IMG/VR virus record: IMGVR_UViG_3300006329_000001
Location: 1-64,000 of that record
Length of the DNA: 64,000 bases
From: a virus
Direction: 5' to 3' (one strand)
In this document: piece by piece, positions 59,088-64,000 of the stretch
How the letters are laid out: each line of letters begins with the position of its first letter
How positions within the stretch are numbered: position 1 is the first letter of the stretch
Notes under the pieces: generated by a model
What the model was told of the DNA's origin: nothing
The model's input: the letters and a program-made list of their open reading frames with translations, nothing else
Database searches by the model: none
Program-made: the position numbers and the translations under genes

Positions 59088-62000
59088 TATGAAGCAAATG
59101 CAATAGCTCGCATATCCTTAACAAGAGGTACCTTCGCTTGGTTAGTACCTGTCATGACAATTTTGATCTGGAATGCTTGGAATTCCTCACCTGTAACAGT
59201 GTATTCGAAGTCTTCCCATTCTTCCTCACCTACATTGGTAGCACCAATTTCGGGAAGTGGAATAGAAACCCAACCAATCTCATCCATTACTTTATCAGAT
59301 CCTGGTTTCTGTATTCTGTAGTAAAGTTTGATATTGGAATCTCCAAATCTCATCATTGCTATCATAATACGAATAGATCGTGATAAGTTAGACAGTCTAG
59401 CAGTCTTAGTGATGTAGACTGCTTCGTTCTGATCACCTGAAGGTAATAGTGAAACATCAGCAGTGGTATCAATATCAGCTTGTAGTCCTAGGACTTGCTG
59501 ACCACCTGGCCATCTGTTGATTCTATTACTTGTTGTGATAGCAGAAACCCTATCAAGGTCAACAACAGGAGTCAGATTATCTTTCTCCGTTGACATGTCA
59601 ATACGCATGGTAAATGACTTGTTACCTTCTAGTTTATTGTCCTCATTAATCTGAGAACATATAATTCTAGGATTATTAAAGTAGTTCTCTTCATTAATCT
59701 GAATTATATCATAGGTACCATTGTTAACAAAGGATGCTTGGTCAACAATAGTTCCACTGGTACCGATAGAAGTACCAGAAGTAGTATTGATAGATGCTAC
59801 TATATCAGTTTCCTTAAAGTTCATTACCTGTATTGTTGGAGTAATGAGTTCGAAAGGAACGTTCTGGGTTGCGGTCACGCCTGGACCACCAGTACGGATA
59901 CCCACACTAGCAGTGGATGTTGTTGGTAGAGTGTATGAATCTAATGTTGGATCATCAATAGCAGTATGTGTCTTATTGATTTCTGTTAGTGGTATACCAT
60001 CAAGGTTATAACACTCAACAATAGATCCTGCTGGCCATTCTCTTGCAACAGTTCCTGCTGCTGCTCTACCAGAAGTTGCTACAGTAATAGTAGTACCAGT
60101 AGAGTTAATTGCACTATAAGCAACTATCTCATGTACTGGATCCCAACCTGCCCATGCTTCAGTTGCTTCATCTTCACCAGGTATAGATCCTACAGCAGAA
60201 GGGAATTCTGCAGCATAGATCTTAAGATACCCTTGGTTGGTATTACTAATAGATTGTCCATTTATAATCTTATGGAATGTACCTGCTTCCTGTACTGCTA
60301 TAGATGTTGCAGTGGAAGATAGGGTTGTGTTAAGAACAGTAGATGGAATCTCTGATCTTACACCTGTAATTGTTACGTTGTTTGAGCGATTATGCATTCC
60401 ATGATTAGGATGGAAGACATGTAATTTCTTATCAACTGCCCTAGCAGTGGGTGTTAAAGCTGGATAGGCGGTATAGCTGTCACCACTGTAGGAAGCACTA
60501 GACATAGTACCAGAAACTCCGCCAGGCTCTGATAAGGTGTCGTTCGATACATCAAACTGACTGTCAACATAATTCGCTGTAATAGTGGTTGTTCCTGCAT
60601 TGTAATCCGTTACTACTGCTGTTGCTCCTGAACTAGATCCAGTAATTACATCCCCTGCTGAGAATGTACCGTTGTTCACTGTGGACATCACAATAGTCAC
60701 TGAGGACTGTGATGACTTAAGTGCTTGGAATGGATCTCCATTACCATCGATGAAACCTTGAGCAAACGTTCCGACTATATCGGTAACGGTAAGGATCTCT
60801 GGGTTTGCAACAGAATCAAATTCTACCACAGTTCCTTCTGCATTGGAAGGGGTCTGTTTGACTCTTGCACCAACTGTAAAGTTATAATTGTTACCAGTTG
60901 GTAAGGTAATTTGTTGTTGAGGTTTAATTGTTGTTACAGGATTATTTACCAAACTTAATATTCCATCGTTGGCAAGACCTAATTTCGTATTGTTAAATAC
61001 TGCTCTTCCTGTAACTCCTGTGTCAAATGTTGCACGATATAATGTGAATTTAAGGTCTTCGTATTGGTCTGCAGTCCATGTAGATGCGTTCTGTGATTTA
61101 AAGAGAACACCTGCATATGGCTGCTCTGATATAGTTCTAGTTCCTGTGACATCAATGTCACCCATTCTTGAGATCCATACTTTATATTCGTTAGAGTCAG
61201 AGAATAGAACAAAGCAATGTTCTTCTGAAGCAGGAATATAAACTGGTGCAGGGAATGTGAACCTAGTTGCGATAGATGCATTCTCAGATACCTCAACACC
61301 TGATGGTTCTATAGTAACATCAGAGAAAGGTAAAATGTCTTTAGTTGGATATCCATTCTCCATAGGACGTATCTGCATAGAGATAGGAATATTAGTGTCC
61401 TTAGTACCGAAGAAGATATCTACAGCAGTAACAAATGTACCACCTTGCTGTTCTAACAAGAATGATTGAGCAAGTGGATCCCACCAACCAACCTGTCTTG
61501 TATTAGTTCTAGTAGAACGAACTGTCCTTCTATCAGTAACAGTATCACGAACAACTGAAGCATTTCTAACAGCAAGAATATTTTCCTGAACTGTATTTAA
61601 TGTACCCCTAGCTGTATATTCTGCCTCAGCAGCTGAATCAACTGCACCAGGGAGTCTGCTATCGGTCTCTGAGGATGATAATCTGAATACTCTGGAACCA
61701 GTTGCCCAACGTGGATTGGAACTATTCTGAGGGTTAGGTATAAAGAATACACCCTTCATGTTTCCAATCAAGTCAGATATTAATCTACGATCTTTAACAA
61801 CGGCCCGTGCACCTGAAGTTTGACCGACGAGAATTTCTCCAATTCTTGCGTTACCATAGTAGTCAGGTGAAATGGTTTGTGCCATTACAACTGTGTCTAT
61901 GTTTAGAATTGCAGTCTGTGATGCATAAGAGTCTGGGAGGTTAGCATTAGTCTGACTATATGGGTCAGTTGCTAAACCATCATTAGGTGCTGCAACTCTA

Positions 62001-64000
62001 AATCTTGATCCAGATTGTGCACCAATTACAGTCTCACCAATAACAAATGGTGTCTCATTAGTTCTAGCATCTTCAGATGAGTTCTTAACGATCTCAATCA
62101 ACTTAGGTGTAATGTAAGTCATTATATTATCACCATCAAAGAATGCGTACATTCTGGTCTTAGGTTTGATACGTTGTACATCAAATCCAACGTTCCTAGA
62201 CCTGATCCATGGTATAAATGTACTATCAATAACACTGTCTCCTAGAGATCTTCTATCAATCCTAGGTACAACACGAGTTCTAATACCACTTCTTACCTGA
62301 CGACGTGTAGTGGTAATAGTCTGAGTCGCCATGATTCTTCTAGGCACACCACGAGAGAATGAATGTTCTCTCCATCTTCTTGTGTTAGTTCTTCTAGTAC
62401 CTGTCCAAGTAGTTCTCCATGCTCTCCATTGTATAGGAGCAAAACCTTGTTGGTTTACACGCAATCTTCTACGAGTTGCTTGGAAGTTACCTTCTATATT
62501 TGTAATTCTTGCAGGAGCACGACGTGTGTCAGTCCAGTCATCAGATGCAGGTGTAAGATCAATACGACCAATGAATGTGAAGACGTTAAATGGGTTAACG
62601 TTCTCCATTCTAGAAGCATATGGTTGTATGATTAACGCATCAGATGTGTATGGAAGAGTGATTAAGTTAGCAACTGCTTTCTGTACATTAGTAGAAGAAG
62701 TTGAGTTCCACTGTAATGCTACGTTAGTAGTATAATGCTGTGGACGTAGATTACCTTCTGTGAAGTCTAATGAACACTTATAGTCTAAGTTCTCTGTAGC
62801 AGAAGTTCCATGAGATGTAAAGTCATCAACCATGAATCCATTCTTAAGACGATCAAATCCATCATCATCATATGCTTTAACATTTCTAGCATCACTCTCA
62901 AGAAGAGATAGAGAAGTATAGTACTCAACGTCTTGTAAACGTCTGTCCATGTTACCTATGTCTTCCATAGTGTAACGACGTTGTTGGTGTAGAGTAATAA
63001 TTACATCTTCATCTACATCATAAACATATGGTTGGTAGCTAATCTTGGCAAGTAACATTGCATTGTCAAGATCATCTGCTTCAGGAGGATCTTCTGAAGG
63101 TATACCTTCAGATAATTTTAGATCACCATCATGTGTCATGAATAGTTTATCACGACGTGGTAGATAGTATTCGTAGTCAGCACGGAATTCTTCTTCTACC
63201 TTAGGTACGTTAAAGATAGTAGAACCACCTGCACCACCAGTGCTTGTGAATACTCTTGAGTCAAAGTCTAAACTTACACAGTTTGTGTAGTATGGTTGCT
63301 CAACTGTACCAGATCCAGATGCTAGTTCTCCAACAGCAGGTCTGAAGTCTACAGTATCAGTTAAGTACTTACTATTGTTATTACCTCTCCATCTAGGAAT
63401 TTCAGAGAAGTCAATACCAGAGTAAGATTGGTTAGCAAAGTAGTCACCTGACGCTTCATGAATGAAGTAGTCAAATACAACTGCTAATTTTCTACGAGGT
63501 TCAGCAGTTCCACCTTTTCTAAGAAGTTTGGAAACACTATAGTAGTAGGAATTTAAGCTAGCGTCTAAGTCGAAGTTCGCTGTGATGTTTTTTGATCCTC
63601 TTTCGAGTGATCCATCAGCATCATCAACGACACCAACCAAAGCATTAAGATCGTCATCAAAGCCATCGATGGTCTCTCCTGAATTAAAGAATTCTGAACT
63701 TGTAGGTACAAGATATAATCTAAGATTGTTAGAGTTAAATGATACAACTCTTGCACGAGCACCACTTGTTCTACCAACAACAATAGATCCTGGATCGAAG
63801 AATACATTCTCCGTTAGAATCACATAAGGTACTTGAGCATCACCATCATCTTCTGATTCATATACAGCATGTAGTTTGTATACATCATTCAGTGCGAATG
63901 AAATCTCTTCATCCTCAATACGAGTACCATATAAGTTACCGTATGTTAAACCGTAGTTCTGTACATCAGTATTGTTTCTAGTACGAACAACTTTCATCAC
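59087..64000 (-). CDS. Giant virion protein (partial), at least 1637 aa
   Basis: Open frame reaching the right window edge, so the N-terminal start may lie outside. In-frame ATG/GTG codons are at 63,997-64,000, so the gene might also begin there. The protein contains repeated modules with the pattern (V/I)xGxxSGAxAxV (VVGRTSGARARVV, LVGQTSGARAVVK, ITGSSSGATAVVT) and a long Arg/Trp-rich stretch (about 490-600, with TRRTNTRRWREHSFSRG). Similar large structural proteins occur near gp13/gp14 in cyanophages and are probably tail or baseplate fibres. Confidence 0.8.
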   Translation of the reverse strand: MMKVVRTRNNTDVQNYGLTYGNLYGTRIEDEEISFALNDVYKLHAVYESEDDGDAQVPYVILTENVFFDPGSIVVGRTSGARARVVSFNSNNLRLYLVPTSSEFFNSGETIDGFDDDLNALVGVVDDADGSLERGSKNITANFDLDASLNSYYYSVSKLLRKGGTAEPRRKLAVVFDYFIHEASGDYFANQSYSGIDFSEIPRWRGNNNSKYLTDTVDFRPAVGELASGSGTVEQPYYTNCVSLDFDSRVFTSTGGAGGSTIFNVPKVEEEFRADYEYYLPRRDKLFMTHDGDLKLSEGIPSEDPPEADDLDNAMLLAKISYQPYVYDVDEDVIITLHQQRRYTMEDIGNMDRRLQDVEYYTSLSLLESDARNVKAYDDDGFDRLKNGFMVDDFTSHGTSATENLDYKCSLDFTEGNLRPQHYTTNVALQWNSTSSTNVQKAVANLITLPYTSDALIIQPYASRMENVNPFNVFTFIGRIDLTPASDDWTDTRRAPARITNIEGNFQATRRRLRVNQQGFAPIQWRAWRTTWTGTRRTNTRRWREHSFSRGVPRRIMATQTITTTRRQVRSGIRTRVVPRIDRRSLGDSVIDSTFIPWIRSRNVGFDVQRIKPKTRMYAFFDGDNIMTYITPKLIEIVKNSSEDARTNETPFVIGETVIGAQSGSRFRVAAPNDGLATDPYSQTNANLPDSYASQTAILNIDTVVMAQTISPDYYGNARIGEILVGQTSGARAVVKDRRLISDLIGNMKGVFFIPNPQNSSNPRWATGSRVFRLSSSETDSRLPGAVDSAAEAEYTARGTLNTVQENILAVRNASVVRDTVTDRRTVRSTRTNTRQVGWWDPLAQSFLLEQQGGTFVTAVDIFFGTKDTNIPISMQIRPMENGYPTKDILPFSDVTIEPSGVEVSENASIATRFTFPAPVYIPASEEHCFVLFSDSNEYKVWISRMGDIDVTGTRTISEQPYAGVLFKSQNASTWTADQYEDLKFTLYRATFDTGVTGRAVFNNTKLGLANDGILSLVNNPVTTIKPQQQITLPTGNNYNFTVGARVKQTPSNAEGTVVEFDSVANPEILTVTDIVGTFAQGFIDGNGDPFQALKSSQSSVTIVMSTVNNGTFSAGDVITGSSSGATAVVTDYNAGTTTITANYVDSQFDVSNDTLSEPGGVSGTMSSASYSGDSYTAYPALTPTARAVDKKLHVFHPNHGMHNRSNNVTITGVRSEIPSTVLNTTLSSTATSIAVQEAGTFHKIINGQSISNTNQGYLKIYAAEFPSAVGSIPGEDEATEAWAGWDPVHEIVAYSAINSTGTTITVATSGRAAAGTVAREWPAGSIVECYNLDGIPLTEINKTHTAIDDPTLDSYTLPTTSTASVGIRTGGPGVTATQNVPFELITPTIQVMNFKETDIVASINTTSGTSIGTSGTIVDQASFVNNGTYDIIQINEENYFNNPRIICSQINEDNKLEGNKSFTMRIDMSTEKDNLTPVVDLDRVSAITTSNRINRWPGGQQVLGLQADIDTTADVSLLPSGDQNEAVYITKTARLSNLSRSIRIMIAMMRFGDSNIKLYYRIQKPGSDKVMDEIGWVSIPLPEIGATNVGEEEWEDFEYTVTGEEFQAFQIKIVMTGTNQAKVPLVKDMRAIAFAS

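Overview
The window is a contiguous block of a T4-like myovirus of marine cyanobacteria (a cyanophage of the Synechococcus/Prochlorococcus type). The evidence is a nearly complete set of T4 core replication, late-transcription and head/tail genes in cyanophage order. These sit beside host-derived genes typical of cyanophages: two bilin reductases (pebS and pcyA), hsp20, a MazG-type hydrolase, a CobS-like AAA+ ATPase and many 2-oxoglutarate/Fe(II) oxygenase-like proteins. Base composition is AT-rich and genes are packed with ATGA or GTGA overlaps. Almost everything is on the minus strand. The exceptions are a partial gene at 2-211 and a three-gene island of exported proteins at 9.7-11.6 kb.

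Layout by increasing coordinate; transcription mostly runs from high to low. 1-9.6 kb: gp32 with tandem terminators and a strongly structured 280-base leader, MazG, gp41 helicase, an oxygenase-like protein, UvsX, gp43 polymerase, small conserved genes and Hsp20. 9.6-11.6 kb: divergent late-type promoters and a plus-strand cassette of three proteins with signal peptides; the third has no normal start codon and runs 110 bases antisense into the next gene. 11.5-14.4 kb: small membrane or hypothetical genes and one oxygenase-like gene. 14.4-19.5 kb: RegA, gp62, Dam methylase, two oxygenase-like paralogues, gp44, gp45 and a DUF3310-like protein. 19.5-23.9 kb: a MoxR/CobS-like ATPase and an HEXXH-VWA (CobT-like) partner flanking three small genes. 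24-33 kb: gp46/gp47, PcyA, PebS, gp55, UvsW, UvsY and small genes. 33.6-44 kb: head and tail genes gp23, gp22, gp21, gp20, gp19, gp18, gp17. 44-48 kb: a NifU-like protein, a nuclease, a string of very small genes and a lysine/alanine-rich protein. 48.3-64 kb: gp16, gp15, gp14, gp13, a 2440-residue repetitive fibre-like protein, two coiled-coil proteins and a giant virion protein cut by the window edge.

The replisome genes (gp32, 41, 43, 44/62, 45), the recombination genes (uvsX/Y/W, gp46/47) and the translational repressor RegA form the early/middle program. gp55 works with the gp45 clamp to direct late transcription from (T/C)ATAAATA-like boxes, several of which precede the structural genes and the exported-protein island. 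PebS and PcyA, MazG and Hsp20 are probably used to adjust host metabolism. Six small genes (27-59 residues), a TTG-start gene and several corrected starts (UvsX, gp21, gp47-adjacent gene, VWA protein) were read directly from the sequence.

The items most worth a second look are the structured RNA upstream of gp32, the exported-protein island with its start-less third gene, the histone-H1-like protein at 45.9-47.8 kb, the duplicated decoration-type domains inside the tail sheath, and short GC-rich patches inside several conserved genes.
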